Positions 1 to 13,897 are shown, counted from the stretch's first letter. The stretch is 64,000 bases of DNA from Camarhynchus parvulus (GCF_901933205.1 NC_044573.1:63975993-64039992), one strand, 5' to 3'. Notes: generated by a model from the letters alone, not told the origin. Numbers and translations are program-made.

Positions 1-2333
1 AATGTGAATTGTGTTCTGACACAATTTCTTTTCACGCTCCCAATAGGCCTCTTTGTCACATCTTTGCACTAGCCCCTGCCATTAAGAGGCATTTCTCTTT
101 GGTTTGGTTGCGGTTACTGATGAACATGATACCTAAAAATCACTCTCAATGTGTCTTGTTCTAAATTGAACACCGATATATGTATTAGCAGGATTGATGT
201 GACTGGTTTCCAGAGACTGTTGTAAGTTAAAGCAAGGAAGTGCTTTGAAAAACCTGGATGAAACACTTAGACCTGTGTGGTTTAACCTGTGTATGGCAGG
301 AGCAGAAGCGTGAAAGTAACTCATAGTTCAGAATAATGCTTTTTTCAGGTATACTTGGCATGTAAGATGATAGAACTCTAAATATTTAATAGTAATTGTT
401 TCCCCATTGAGTAATGTGCAAAATATCAGTGAGGATACAATTGAAAATTGAAAGCATGTGTGCATATTATACCTAATTCCTGCAGACAGTTTGGAAAATA
501 CCTTTTAATCTCCCAGTGATAAATTTTAAATTCATATTCCCTTACTGTAAGAGTTGGCAGGCTAAATTGCCTTATGCTGTGGGTACCTAGCAGAGCCTTA
601 TGGCTCTTCTAATACAGTAACCAGTGTGGTCAACAGGGGCACACAGGTATCAATAGTTCTGGTCCCCTAAAATATAAGATAAACAGAGACATTTACTAAG
701 GACTAATGAAATATCATTGCTTTTGGTGTCTTCCTTACTTTAGTTCGTCCAGTCCTAGGAAACATCCTATAAATGGTGTACAACCTCTCAATGAAGAGTT
801 TCAATACTTTTGTTCTTTTTTTCCTGCCATTAATTATTTTTATTTGTACATTCTAATGTGTAGTTTTAGCCTTTTAAAGAAATTAAACCAGATGATCTAT
901 TTTACTCTGTTAAAGACAGCATCATTAATAACATCATTATTATGCCACTAAAAAAAGTAAAAAAGCTGCAGTCTCTCTGCATAGCAATGAGCATGGACAC
1001 AGTTTTTCATGTGTAGGTCCAATTTAAAAGGCAATAATGCATGCTAACAGATTTTTCTGGGCAAATTTACTTAACGGCTATACCCATGCTTCAATAATGA
1101 ACATGGCAAGTAACATCTAATTACTGCAGTTGGATGGCAAAGTGTCAGTGCTCTTCAATCTGTTCCTGGTCTGCTTCCAGTGCCCCGCCTGCTCCTGCTG
1201 ATCCACAGCTCACCCGCTCAAGCATGTCACTCTCTCGACTGCTGGGACACAGGATGTTTCTTCTGGAACCCTGGTTTGAAATCTCAATCCCTCTGAAATC
1301 AGCCATTCCCAACACAGCCTTGGCTGGCTGGTTACACAGTACAGAGTATATTATTCCATTTTTAGCTGGGGCAAGGCTGCTTCTGGAGGAGACCAGTAAC
1401 TAAAGTCTCCTTTCATGATGAAGGACAGAGATAGAAGGGGGTAGGGAGATATGGTGAGCATTGTCACAAACTCCATTGTTTTATTTAGTAGCATTCTGGC
1501 AAATGCAGTTTTTACAGCACTTGCATTTGTATTCAGAAAGCTGAGTCAAGAATTTTAAATCCCAGTGTATTATGCTCTGCTCACAATTCAGTGCTTTTAA
1601 TTAAGAATGAAAACTGTGCCTAATTGACAATCTTTGAAAAGAATTTCCAGCCTTCCCACATCATTTGGCTTGGCACTAGAGAAATCAATGTGACAGGGGA
1701 AGTTGATCGATGAAATCTAACTCTGTCTAGTCTGCATTAATAGATACACACACATTATTCATATGATGCCACACAGAAAAAAAAGAACATTTTACACACA
1801 AGGAGGCTCTTTTCAAAAACGTTACAGTCAAGTCCCAAAGCTTTAGGACAAGACTGTGTGTAAAACCCAGCTGTAGTATACAGGTTCAGTGGGCTTTAGC
1901 ACCTACCAAGTGACCCCACCTCTGTAGAAAAACAAGCCAAGCTGAGGAGAAGTAAGAGCACACAGAGGATGTGAGAGGTGCTTATGACTCAGAAATGGAT
2001 CCAATTTGGAAAGGAAGCTACTGAAGTTTGCAGTCCAACAGCTAGACCAAAAGAGAACAAAACTACAAATATTTAGCTTGTCCCCCCAGTTTGCAGAGGG
2101 TTGTAAGACACAGGGCCCAAGAAACCTGCTTGCAGCACTGCTGACTTGTAAGTGGTGACCCCTTTCTGCCCTTCTGACAAAGAGACAACTCTGAATAGTG
2201 CAGTGCTTTGGATCCATGAAGGCACAGAGCTTCTTGCCAAATTTCCACACTTTTTTGGCCCAAGTCTGACACACACTGGTCAATGGCTTCTCTGTACAGA
2301 ACTCGGCCACACAACCCATTCATTCCTACTTAC
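1..2333 (-). other. SLC35F1: SLC35F1 intron 4, partial
   Basis: Donor-proximal part of the intron after exon 4, continuing beyond the left edge. It is AT-rich with stops in all frames. I recognise no repeats, RNA genes or further exons. Short open frames (for example 1134-1403 plus) match nothing I know and lack flanking splice logic. Confidence 0.7.
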
Positions 2334-2493
2334 CTGCTCCTTGCTGTCTCCCAACGAGGACATCTGCTCCTGCCATGCAGCCCATGCCCAGAATGCAGAC
2401 CACAATCCCAATGAAATGAACTGCCTTGTATCGTACCAGTAAGAAGAACCAGGAGAGGAGTATCACCACTGGGATCACAAAACAGTCTAGGAG
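2334..2493 (-). CDS. SLC35F1: SLC35F1 coding exon 4 (TM4-TM5)
   Basis: Internal exon of SLC35F1 on the minus strand. The acceptor, cttctcttttttgacag, ends at 2494 and the donor gtaagt lies at 2328-2333. It encodes 53 whole codons plus the first base of the next (phase 0 in, phase 1 out). The peptide begins LLDCFVIPVVILLSWFF, passes through LLVRYKAVHFIG and IVVCILGMGCMAGADVLVG, and ends RQQGA. TM4 (about residues 1-20), a short RYK loop and TM5 (about residues 24-48) are visible. Joined to exon 3, the frame reads SVQ-LLDC, as in other vertebrate SLC35F1. Differences from human as I recall it are mild (V for I, A for V, Q for H). The following exons, TM6-TM10 and the C-terminal tail, lie to the left of the window. 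Confidence 0.95.
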
Positions 2494-2519
2494 CTGTCAA
2501 AAAAGAGAAGAAAAATCAA

Positions 2520-2572
2520 CAACACCTGTTGATGAAAAAATCATCAACACCTGTTGATGAAAAATCATCAAC
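2520..2572. repeat. Tandem 24-25 bp repeat forming hairpins beside exon 4 acceptor
   Basis: Two copies of a 24-25 bp unit (2520-2544 and 2545-2568) plus a 4-base partial copy. Each unit carries an inverted repeat with 9-bp arms, tcatcaaca and tgttgatga, around a 2-base loop. The first copy is slightly degenerate at its outer arm. The array ends about 27 bases upstream of the exon 4 acceptor in transcript orientation. In that orientation each unit supplies a CAG preceded by CATCAA and a TTGAT resembling a branch site. Confidence 0.85.
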
Positions 2573-4856
2573 AAATCAAAAACCAACCTGCAAATACTTT
2601 GCCCTGAAGCACTAGGACAGATTCCAGCAGAGGGAAGCAGGGTTATTTAGTTTGTGATAGCACTTTCTACCAAGAGAAAATGTATTCAAGTGTCTCTTCA
2701 TACATCAGACACAGGGTAAGACTGTCCATGACAATTCCAAGAATTCAGGAGAGCTGTTGCTCTCAACATGTGCTCAAATGCACTGCTCTTGGATTCAGAT
2801 GCATATTTCAAAGCCATGGGAAGAAAACCTGGGCCAAAAGAGAGTCACATCACTCCATCTGGTCCTCACCTCCAGTGCTTAATAGACAAGGACTGAAGGT
2901 AGTTTTCCTGCAGTGTAGACATACACTTTAATTAAGTCATTTCAGGTTGAGATATTAGGAATGTTCGTAACACACAAGTTGACTGGATTTATTAAATCTG
3001 TCTGTATAAATCAGGGGTTCTCTGCATGCAGAATGCTTATAAAAAATCTGGCCCCTGTGGCTACTGCTAACTCTGTGAAAATAGAGTCCCATATGCCTTT
3101 GAAGGAAAAAAAACCCAAAACCCCATCTTGTGTGCAGTGCAAGAAACTCACTCTTCTTGTCAATATACCCTTGGAAAGAACTTTCTCAAAGAAATGTTAT
3201 GAAATGCAATTTTTGATTGTTTGGTTTTTTTTCAGACACATTAAGCAATAGGCCCAGAGAAGATGTGATAAAAAAAGAAATGCACCAAATGTTTGTGAGA
3301 GAACCTTCAGATTTTCAAATTAAAATGTATTTTAGAAACTAAACTGCATGTCACCAGGAAACAAAAATTCTGTGTAAGAAACACCCAAAGAAACTTGACT
3401 AAAGTCAAGTTTCCCACTTCTCAAAAGGATACAGGTAATGAAGAGTTGCAATTCTGTGGACTAATGATGGGATTTAACAGATTGTGCAGGGTACACTACT
3501 GTTCATTGCCAATTGAAACAGCATGCACCAAAGCTGTATGACATGCATCTTCTTCCTAATGAAAATGTCTGGAACAACCAAAGGAGGAGAACTGTCAACC
3601 GTGTCCATAGTTCTGGAAAAAACCACTCCAGATATTGTTACCTTTATTTTAGATGATATTGTTTGATTTTTCCTCCCTTTGAACCATGAAGCAAGAACAT
3701 GTTTCTTGCTTTCTTTTCTTTAGTGTGATTTAGCACTAAGGACGCTGTTATCAAATAAAGATCAAACCCCTTTTAACTTCTTTGTCCTTCCATGTGTTAT
3801 TTGAAGAAAGAAAGATTTTTGGATTATTCCAAGAATTTTACTTCTTCAAAAACAATTTTTTGCATGTGGGATACATGCGCAATAAACATTCCATTTGTGG
3901 AATCAGCAAAAATTTAAAAAAATCAATTTTTGGACTGAGAATAATTTCCCTGAAACTTTCTTTGAAAAACAGGAGTGTGCAGTGAAAACCCATCCATTTC
4001 AAAGATTTCCCAGACACAAAAGGCTTCAGAGGACAACCAGTGTATCAGTGGGACCATGCTTCTCTTGGCAGGCTTAAACAGTCCCAAAGAGCTGCAGAAC
4101 AGACGAGGGAAATTACAAATGGGAACGGTCAATGCTAAAAGCAGGTTCTGCATTTAAAGTGAGAGCTAATAATCTAAAAGTCATGGTCAGGCCTCTTTAC
4201 AGTGAAAACTTTCTGCAGCAGTCCTCCATCCTTTACTGACAGAACACAAAAAGGGACAAAGTCTGAAAGAACTGGACCAAGCTTCTTCTCCTGCATGGGG
4301 CCTCTGCTCTGCCCTGTGGCACACCCAGCGTGTACCCAGCCCCCACTGGGCAGCTGGGCTGGGCAGAGACACACACAAGCAACACTCCACATCCACAGGA
4401 ACAGCTCCAGAAGCTGTGCTGCTGAGAGCAGCCATCTCCTGGGGCAGGCAGAGCTGCTGGCAGGAGTACTGATTACACACACTAAATTCTGGGCATCTGA
4501 GTGAAGGGCACCCTTTGGTGTAACCTTTGGGATGCGGGCACAGCTCAACAGCTCCTGTGCCACTCCACATTCATTGTGCCTGCACTCACTGGATGTCTGT
4601 CCTTCAGCAGCTGCGCTGGCACACACTACAGCCATCTCCTCTGCCAAAGGGGGTACCAAACAGCAAGGAGGCAGGCACTTCTCCCCCTGCTCACAGCTCT
4701 CCCTGAAGGTTTGAAGGCCTCTGCCACATTCCCTCCCAGTGCAGCATTGCACAGGTGAATTTAACTTACCATACTGACCTCACCACAGATTTCCACCACT
4801 TAATGTGTGGCTACAAAGAAGATGGAGGCTCTTTCTTTAACAGAAATCAGATGGAG

Positions 4857-5403
4857 AATCATAGAATCATAAAATTATAGAAGGACTTGGATTGGAAGGG
4901 ACTTTGAAGATGACCCGGTTCCAAGCCCCCTGCCATGGCAGAAGCAGCTCCCACTAGACCAGGTTGTTGAAAGTTCCATCCAACCTGGTCTGGAACACTT
5001 CCAGGGATGGAGCAGCCATAGCTTCTCTGGGCAACCTGCCTTACCACTCTCACAGGGAAGAATTTCTTCCTACTGTCTGATCTAATCCTGCACTCCTCCA
5101 GTTTAAAGCCCTTACCCCTTGTCCCGTCACCACATGCCCTTATGAAAAGTCCTTCTCCAGCTCTCCTGTACACCTCTTTAGGCACTGAAATGCTGCTACA
5201 AGGTCACCCCAGAGCTTTCTCTTCTCCATTCTGAGCGCACCCAATTTTCTCAGCCTTTCTTCAGAGGAGAGGTGTTTCATCCCTCTAATCACCTTTGTGG
5301 CCTCCTCTGGACTTGCTTCAATAATTCAGTGGACTTCCTGTGCTGGGGGCCCCGAGCTGGATGCAGTATTCCAGGTGGTGTCTCATCAGAGGAGAGTAGA
5401 GGG
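4857..5403 (-). mobile_element. CR1 LINE 3' fragment, minus strand
   Basis: Reads on the minus strand as the 3' part of a chicken-repeat-1 type LINE. The terminal ATTCTATG-like octamer array appears here as aatcatagaatcataa at 4857 onward. It is preceded in element orientation by the familiar CCTTCCAATCC and GTCTAGTGG-type segments and by the end of the reverse-transcriptase ORF region (open-frame remnants with GKGFKLEE-like and CR1-type RDPV-region residues, now degenerate). It is a 5'-truncated, non-functional copy of roughly 550 bp. The 5' limit near 5403 is approximate. Confidence 0.85.
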
Positions 5404-5640
5404 AAGACAAGGGGCAAGGAAAACAAGTTACACTGGGAAAAGTTTTATCTCAATAAAGAAAGAAATTTTTTTACAGTGGGAACAAACTCCACAGAGACAT
5501 GGTAGGGTCACCAGAGATTTTCAAGGTGTGACTGGGTGCTAAATAATCTCATCTAGCCTCCCTCTCCCACAAAAGGCTGGACTAGTTTGGAGGGCTCTCC
5601 TAAGCTGGGCTGTTCTATGAGTCTAAATTGTTCTGTGAGT
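5404..5640 (+). mobile_element. CR1 LINE 3' fragment, plus strand
   Basis: A second CR1 3' fragment in opposite orientation. It begins with a gacaaggggcaagg motif equivalent to the internal motif of the neighbouring minus-strand copy. It then passes through a ttttttacagtgggaaca segment and ends in a decayed octamer tail (ttctatgagtct, ttctgtgagttt). About 235 bp, diverged. The two copies adjoin at their 5' sides. Confidence 0.7.
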
Positions 5641-8600
5641 TTAAAAATTGCTTGTGCCTGCTGCATGTGTTCTTTAACATACAAATTCCCACTAACAGTC
5701 TTCTAGAGGAAGATTTTTTAAATTCCTGTTGTTCCATAAATATTTAAACATACCTATGCTTTCAAGTATGTGAATGAGTGTCTTTTAAGCAGTAACATGA
5801 AAGGATGTGTGAACAGAACCTTTCACAAATAAACAATGCTGACAACAGCCAGAAAACGCCTCCTTGGGCTGGCAGTCCAAAGTCTAATTCACAAATTGTT
5901 ATTTGGAATGCTGCACTATCAATAGATACAAACATGAAATGTAGGTAATGTTCACTGACATTATGTAGTTCTTAAATTGTGCTTAGTTTATACCTTTAAT
6001 TAAGGAATGAGGTAAACAGAAATAAATTAGGTTACTACAATGTAAGCAATAAGACAACCTAAAAAATATTATTAACTCTTTTTCAGGTATTGCTTTAAAT
6101 TTCACTTCTCCAGGACTAAATTTGCCCTGCCCTTCTTTTTTCCTCAGATAAACCTGTCTAGTAGAAGAAAAAATGTACATGTATTCCACAGACAAAAGAT
6201 GTGAGATTGAGGATTACCTCATCTGCTACAGGGCTTTTTTATTGATGGGGGTTTTTGCCTTTTGTTCTTTCTTTGTTTGTTATTATTTTTTTCAGCTATT
6301 AAGAAAAAATATTATACCTAATTGTAATTTTTCTGTCTATAAAGCTTTTACAGTAACAAAGACAGATTATGCTTAGCTGAATTTCATTTATAGCATATAA
6401 AGGTCAGTTGTTTATCAATATTTCTCAAATAATTATCTCCAATATTTTCCTTCCTTTTAATTGTTTATTTAAAAGGTATTACCTACACCCTGTCATTAAG
6501 GCAAATTGGTCTGATTTTAATCAACATTCCTGTTAATCATAGAAGTTATTATATCTCACTAACCTAAAAGAAAACATATTTCCTGTGTTGCCATGGGGTG
6601 GTGCAGACCACGTTCTTTGACATTGCTGTGTGTCTGTGGCTTTCTTCAGTCACAGCTCTGAATGGGGTTGCTTTAGAAGGTAGGATACAAAAATATGTAA
6701 TCTATTGACATACTGTCCTATAGAAACTTCTTTTTATTATAAGAATGTTATGTTGTTGTGTAGAAATTGAAGGTTATTATTTGACTCTAAAAGATACCAC
6801 ACTGGATCTAAGTCTGTTAAGGAAACACACTGTTGAAATCTATTTCCTCTGATTACTTGTTTGTTAAATTATTATCCTTGTGAATCAAAGACAAATACTC
6901 TCTTGCTGATAGTAAAAATCCAGTCTCTGGTCTCACAAATTCAGCATGTCTCTACATATCTACAGCAAGAATGTTCTGTCAAATCATTGGAAGGGAGAAC
7001 TGCAAAGCTTTAGAAGAGAGGTCTGTAGTACAGAGTGAACTGCTGATCTGCAGTGATATCAAAAAGAAAAAGCTGGTCAGCAAACTCCCTATGGGAACAG
7101 CTGAGCTGAATCTTCCTTTTTAAACATTCATTGGATTTTTTCCCCCCAGTTACAAGCCCTTTTTTTTCACATTAGGGGTTTCTCATTAGCGCTGCCCTCC
7201 AGCAAATCATGCGGAGAATCAGCCACAGCCTCCTCTTCCGCTGCTCTCCAGAGCAGGGGGATCAGTAAAACCAGTGTCACATCCATCACACATTGTATGG
7301 TCAAGCACACATGATGGCCACACAATTTCTGCATGTGACCTGGAAATTTTAATACAACAGCAGGCGCTATAGCCAGTGAGAGACACAGCTTCTCTTATTT
7401 ACTTGGGCTTTTGGGGTTTTTTCCAGAGGAAAACAGGGTTTCCTGCCTGTTCAAGTGCTTTTTATCCTCAAGTTTTCAGACCACCTTCACAATATCACAG
7501 ACACTTGATTCCACAAAAACAGATGAGATGTGAACCCTCACAGAGCTGGATGCCAGCTGTCAGGGGAGCTGCATTGCAATTATGCTGCCCTGCAATCAAA
7601 ACCTTCTGCAGGAAAGGTGTGGATGCTAGCAGCATCTCTGACAGGGTTATTTCAAACAATTCAAATAAAAAAGGAGCACAGTTTTTATCTTTCATGTTTC
7701 TATTTGATACCTCGTCACAACTTTAGCACTTTCTTGCATGGTTTTTATTTAATCACAAAATTAATGTGAAACCATTAATTTTTCATACAGTCAAAATGTA
7801 CAGTACTTCAGGTATGGAGACTGGGGAAGGAACCAGTGATGTAACTGGTTTTCAAAAAATGTAAAAATGTGTATTGCAATGATGTGGAAAAAAATAAAAG
7901 CCAGGAGAGTGCACCCAGTCTTCTCTGCTTTGCCCACAAGATCTCCAATTTTTTTCTTAATGCTTCTAGAACTGTTCCTATCAGTTTTTTTAATCTTTAA
8001 CTCTTTAATCTGTTCTCAGTGTTTTCTTTTTCCCTGTGGACAGAGAAACTCACTTAAAACTTTGATTAATGAAAGACCTTTACCTCTATTTGACTTGTAT
8101 GTATCAAAACCTGAGATGAGGAATCTCACAGGTTCAGCTTTCTGTGCACATAGAAGGAGTTTAGTGGCTTCCTGAACTTTTGTTAAATGAAAGGTGGTGG
8201 TCACATCCAACCCACAGTTCCTCTGCTCTAGACTGTCTACATAAGGACATGCCTTACTACCAACATGAATAATCACATCTTGACTCCTTTAAAAAAATAC
8301 CTCTTCATCATTTCATACATGAACTCCAGGTGTGCTTATACAGATCTGTGCAGATACCAGGAACACTAACCAAGAAATAGACCATGGTAATGGTCTTTCC
8401 TTTAATTGACTTCTTCCTCTGATTCTACACACCATTGTCAGAAAAAGATCATTGTAAGACAGTTCTGCCAGCAGGCATGTGTTTCTGCAGAATCACCCCC
8501 CACTCCCATTTTCTGTTGAGCTTCTCTCAAAGTAAGATGACTGGATAAGAGCTGGGCAGATCATTTTCTCAAGGTTACTCATTAGAAACTTCTCCATGTC

Positions 8601-11600
8601 ACCACCTGCTTTACCTATGTGAGGGATGAGATCCCAGCCTAAGAAAATTCATGGATATCTCCTACAGGAAAACCTCTGCTTTTGCCTGTCATCTGCCAGA
8701 ATATGCAAAATGGGCACAGGAGGCCAAAACCTCTGCTCTTGTAATGGGCACAGCTCCACTGAATTTAATGAGATTTTGCATATTTATGTTAGTAAAAAGT
8801 TTGTCTCTGGGTGAATTTTGCCAGTAGAGGCAGGAGCTCGGGATACTGGGAGTTCTGTTGACTTCAGACTTACATACAGAGACTCTGGATACTGTGGGAC
8901 CTGGTTTGCACATCACAGATATGTAATAAGTTAAAAGACAGAACAGTAACTTAAAGTCTGATAGTAAATCAGATCCAAGATAGCCTCTCACAGTATAAAT
9001 GTGCAGTATGCAACATTTCCACAAAATGCTGATCTGCAAACTTTATTAATGTTGCTCTATTTCCTTACTGCCCTGAAGCAGAACAGGAAAGTATGATCAA
9101 TCTTACATTCATAGGACGGGGGGAGGAAGGGAAAGAGTGGAATTTATCTCTGCTTTTGGGATAATTCACATTAGCACCCGCTAGAAAAAGTGGATCAACA
9201 ACTTCAACATTGCACCTCCCCTGCTCCCTGCCTCCCAGATTTGCTTCAAAACCATCTCAAATCTTCTGCCTCAATGTACTTTGAGTCCACAGGGACCAAG
9301 AACAAAGTAAAGACTACTGCCATCCAGCTCTCCTATAATAAGCACTTACTGCTGACTCCTTTCCTTTTCTGGTGGCTGTTGTTGAGATATGAAAACTGCC
9401 AGAGGTAATTGGAAGTGTGATGTACTGCTCAGCCTCACAGTGATCTAAGAGCTGAGAACATCAGCATCATAGCTTTATAGCCTGTCTCCTGGTGTCTATA
9501 AATCCCAGCTTTTACTACCTTTGTTTTCATCATGCCAATCAAAGGCATGATTGCCCAAGGAATAAATTACCAGATAAATTGCTATATGGAAACATCTCTG
9601 TCTCCTTGACAGTGCCTCTCTTCTTATGACATTGTATGTATACTCTGCAGTAGCATTATGCAAGGTGTTGCAGAAATAATCCAGATTTCTGTGTGATGTC
9701 ATAATATAGAAAAAGGATAACCTCTAGAAAGTGCAACATGAGTGTAATACAGAGATGGATAGAACAATGTATTGTAGCAAGGAGAGCTAATTAATTTGTG
9801 GAGAAGGGTGAGGACAGTCTGCCTCATAACACAGCTTGATATGATGAGAAAGCAAGTACCGGCAGAAAAGATTACAATTGTTAGTATATAGCAGGTCTAG
9901 TGGAAACATTATGGATTTTGGAGGATGTATGTGAATGGTACACTGTAAATGCAGTACAGGCAAGTTGAAGTTAAAACACAGTTTCAAGGAAATTTAATAT
10001 CTAGATCTAAGTAACTGCAAAAACTTCAGAATCTTTTAATTCCCTCTGGGGGACGCAATTTTATCTGCTGTGTAAAACTGTCTCCAACAGTATTTAAAAC
10101 ATCCTTCTTGAATAGTTATTAAATCTTCCACAGGCCTACACCAGGGCTGTTTTCAAACCCATTAGGATAAATATGACATGCATTACCACAGGCAGTCCAA
10201 AAGTTAAGTACATAACTTTTAAAACAAGTCCATGGGACCAAGTGCTAGTATACAAGGGAGTGCTCAGTGTACCTTCTGTATCTGGTACAGCTGACATTCA
10301 AGAAGGCTGCAAAATGTTCTGCAAGTCAGAGTAAGACAACAAACAGAAACTAAAGATCATTTCACAAGTTTAGGTCATCTGGGAATCCACACACTTATGT
10401 CTGATAACATTAAGTGTGACTGATCTCTGGTAGTTCTCAAAATAGGTGGGTTTGGATATCAAATTGATCCACTTATAAACTCCTGTGTCTTTTACTTGAG
10501 TCAGTTTTTTAAGAGTACCCTCTGGGGAACAGTTTTCATGTACTAGCTTGAGCATTTTCATGGTTATAGAAAGCTTGAGTTGCCATGACCTCAGCTGGGA
10601 TGGATTCAACATTGCATGAAGTCAAGCCCTTTCTGTAGGCTACTGCTTTAAAGGCTATAACTTAATGAAAAAGGTGGTTCCACACTTACAATTTGGAAAG
10701 CACTCCAGGCTTTCTGCAAGCACTTGAGGCGTGCTAAGATCATATCTAACAAATTGAGTTCTTTGGGGTACTTTGATGTAGCAATACTTAGCTTCCAGGG
10801 TTTTCAGTGGAGGCAGGTATTTAGGCATCAATACAGAATCACTCTGGGCATGCAAAGAGCCAGAGCTTAAAGTAACCAAAGAAGAAGCAACCTGATAGGC
10901 TAAGACATGTCTTCATGTCCCAAGATCGTGCTCTGTGCAGCAAGGGAAGGGATAATAGATGTCCATGACATTTTAGATTTGTAGACAGTTAGATGTGAGT
11001 TGCATTGTTCCATTGAATCGAGCTGTCTTTGGATTGCACTGCTGGTGCCTAAAAGGGGTAACTTGGATTTTATCCTTAGCAAATGACCTGCATTGAAGTG
11101 ACTGAAACATAAATAGTGCATTGATTTTCAGTCAAAATTCTATGTCACCTAATTGGTAAGAGAGGTATTTTAGTTGTTTGTTGGGGTTTTTTTAAAAGAG
11201 GAAAATTATGTGTTTCTGGGCTTCACAGTACTTTGCCTTCATCTTATTATGAAACTGACTGCCACATTCTCTGATAGTAATTATAGAGTACATGAGGATT
11301 TGAAATAATCAGAAGCGTGTCCCAAAGTAAAGGTTAGGTACCACATTCATTTCTGATTTGTGCCTACGTGTTCTCATTCACTGTGATTCTGAAGGCATTA
11401 GGAGAAAGATATATAGGAAGATTTATCAGAAAATCCTGTTTTCCCAGATCAAAGCCAAAAGAGAATCTTAAAATATAGGAAAATTTGGGTGTGAAACACT
11501 GAACAAAAGTAGGGCACCATTTTCAGTCTTTTCATGGAACCACGATGAAATAATACCAAATATTAAAAACCAAAAGGATGGAGTAAAAACTAAAAACTGT

Positions 11601-13870
11601 GATAGTCCTAAGAGTTTAAAGCTACTTGGCAAACAAAGCTGTTGAATGCTAAGAGTTTTTTGGTGAAGTTGAAATCAAAGCATTTGCAATAAAGGTGTAT
11701 TTTTACAGTTAAGCTTTGGCTTTCTGCTGAGACCAGTGTAATGTGTTTTTTGCCTAAAAGCACCACAAGCACTGCACGCTTGCATGTTAATTTTGCATGA
11801 CGGAGCAGAGATGTCATGTGGAAAAAAGGATATGCTGTAAAACTGACATCCTACCAAAGTGGTCCATGTACCACCACTATAAAAATACTGCAAAATTTCT
11901 CATTTACTCAAGTGAGAATTTCAAAAAGTCTTACATTTTCTCCATCAAAAAAGCCTTGATGTACATCCTGTTGAGTATAAAAGCCTGTAAAATGGAACTG
12001 ACTTGAAGGGCTCAATTCTCAGCCCAATGTGTTCACAGGCATAGCTCCCACAGCCTTAAGGCAGACATGCTGATTTGCGGCAGGTAGTAATAGCTTCCTG
12101 GGTCTCAGTTCTGAAAGAATTTGAACATTTTTTGCTATGTGCCAGCAAGTATTTATGGCCTTATAGGTGGAGCTCCTGCAGGATCAGGCCTTCCAGGATA
12201 GAGAGTTCCTTTCTCTTGAGAGTTGTTTCCTTCTTCAAAAATCAGATTCTAGGAAAAGTTTTCTTTTCTTCGTCTTCTGTTTTCCACTTTTTCAGTCTTC
12301 ATTTCTTCCAATGACACACTTAGACCAGTGCTGAATAATTCCCTGAGCTGCTCTGTTTCATCTTTAAATGAAATAGGGTGTTTGGCTACATTTCAGAAAA
12401 TGTGTCATTTGATTCAACATCTTAATGCATTACCTCATACTTGTCCCATTCTCACTGGATCTTGGGGCTTGTCACTTGGAAGCTCATTCTTATTAGGGCA
12501 TGAAATGAATTTAAAATGCAGCAGGTATTCCTAGTCACTCCATATGTATCCCAGCAAATAAGGACAGCTATGGGAAAAGGTGACCCTGTATTCACTCCAT
12601 GCCTGGAAAAAAGCTTGACAACATTTGAGTTCCTACCTGTTCTTTATTTCAAGCTACACAGGAAAGAAACCTGAGCTCTGCTGTAATTCTGATGTGGAAG
12701 AGGTCTAAAAATGGACATGACATTGTCTGTGCCCTCTGACAGCTCTCCTGATCCACCACTCCTCTCTCCCCCCATCAGTTTAAAAGGAGAACATGGATGA
12801 TTTCAGCTAACAAATTCCCTGTTGAGGCACAGGCAATGCCCTTGAACTCTCCTGCCTGCTTCCCTTTCACGCTTTAACTTTTGATCTGTTGATATAATAC
12901 ACTAAAGGCCACGCTCATTGCATTGCTGGCTCCAGGATCTGCATCTTCTGGAAGTGGGGGGTCACAGGTCTGGCCAGATGAACCTTTGATACGTGCTTGT
13001 TGGTAGCTTTGGGAGATGGGATTTAATGACCCAAGTCATCCTGCTCAGTCCACTATTTATACTTGCTGTGAGTGAATCACACAAAAGAAGCAATTCAGTT
13101 TGCTTTTCTCTTCGAGGCTTTTAGTGGCTGTAAAATCAGAGAATATGAGATTTATGTGGATTTAAGCTTTATTCTATACTAAGTAATCAGATTTGGAAAA
13201 GTGTTAAAAACAATATTACATTGTCTGAGCATGATTCAATGAATCTTCAAACCTGGATTGTGATGCCAGAGGCACTTGTGAATATTTAGCATAGACCTCA
13301 TTCAGATTCCTTGAATTCATAGTTTTCTTCTATATCCACTTATTCAGCTAAAGAAGCTCAGGATTTTCCAATACTGCTTTTCAGCTATGGAAGAAATATA
13401 CTCTTAATTAGCTTTGATCCTGCAAAACATTAACTGGTGCTCCTTTGTTTTATTAGCTGTAATGCAAACTTCAGGTAAGTAAGGTGTAAAATACATTGAA
13501 CACTACCTAGTGTTACTCAGTTATTTAAAAATAATATAAAGAGGCACTAGGCTTGTTTTAGAACAAGCCGCAATTAAGTATTCAATGATTTCCCAAGACA
13601 GACAATTTCCAGAATCTTAAAAATGTTTCTATTATTCGCTTTTCCACTTTAATTGAAGGAGCCCGATTCTTTTGTGGTTTTTTATATAAAATATTCAGAT
13701 TGTATCGTTGAAGAAATTGGTACCCTAGCTTTTGCACATATAATTTTTTAGTAGGCACTATACTTTTTGATAACTGCAGTTGAGCTGTTATATAACACAT
13801 CTAACAGCTTGCACTGAAGTCAGACTTCTTCATAAAAACTGCAGTCATTTTACTTAATGACAACTTTTGC

Positions 13871-13897
13871 ACTCTGATCTAATTATGGGATCCTAAG
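13871..13897. repeat. Left copy of 27-bp imperfect direct repeat flanking the LTR-like block
   Basis: Matches 14853-14879 at 22 of 27 positions, including a perfect 10-base core, gatctaatta, at 13876-13885. It may be a degenerate target-site duplication, although retroviral duplications are normally 4-6 bp. Confidence 0.6.

Noticed and set aside
4174..4752. 192-codon open frame on the minus strand, the longest in the window, overlapping open frames on the plus strand.
   Set aside because: It sits in a locally GC-rich patch where stops are rarer, is Cys/Ser-rich without any recognisable domain, and several other frames are also open. Likely chance.
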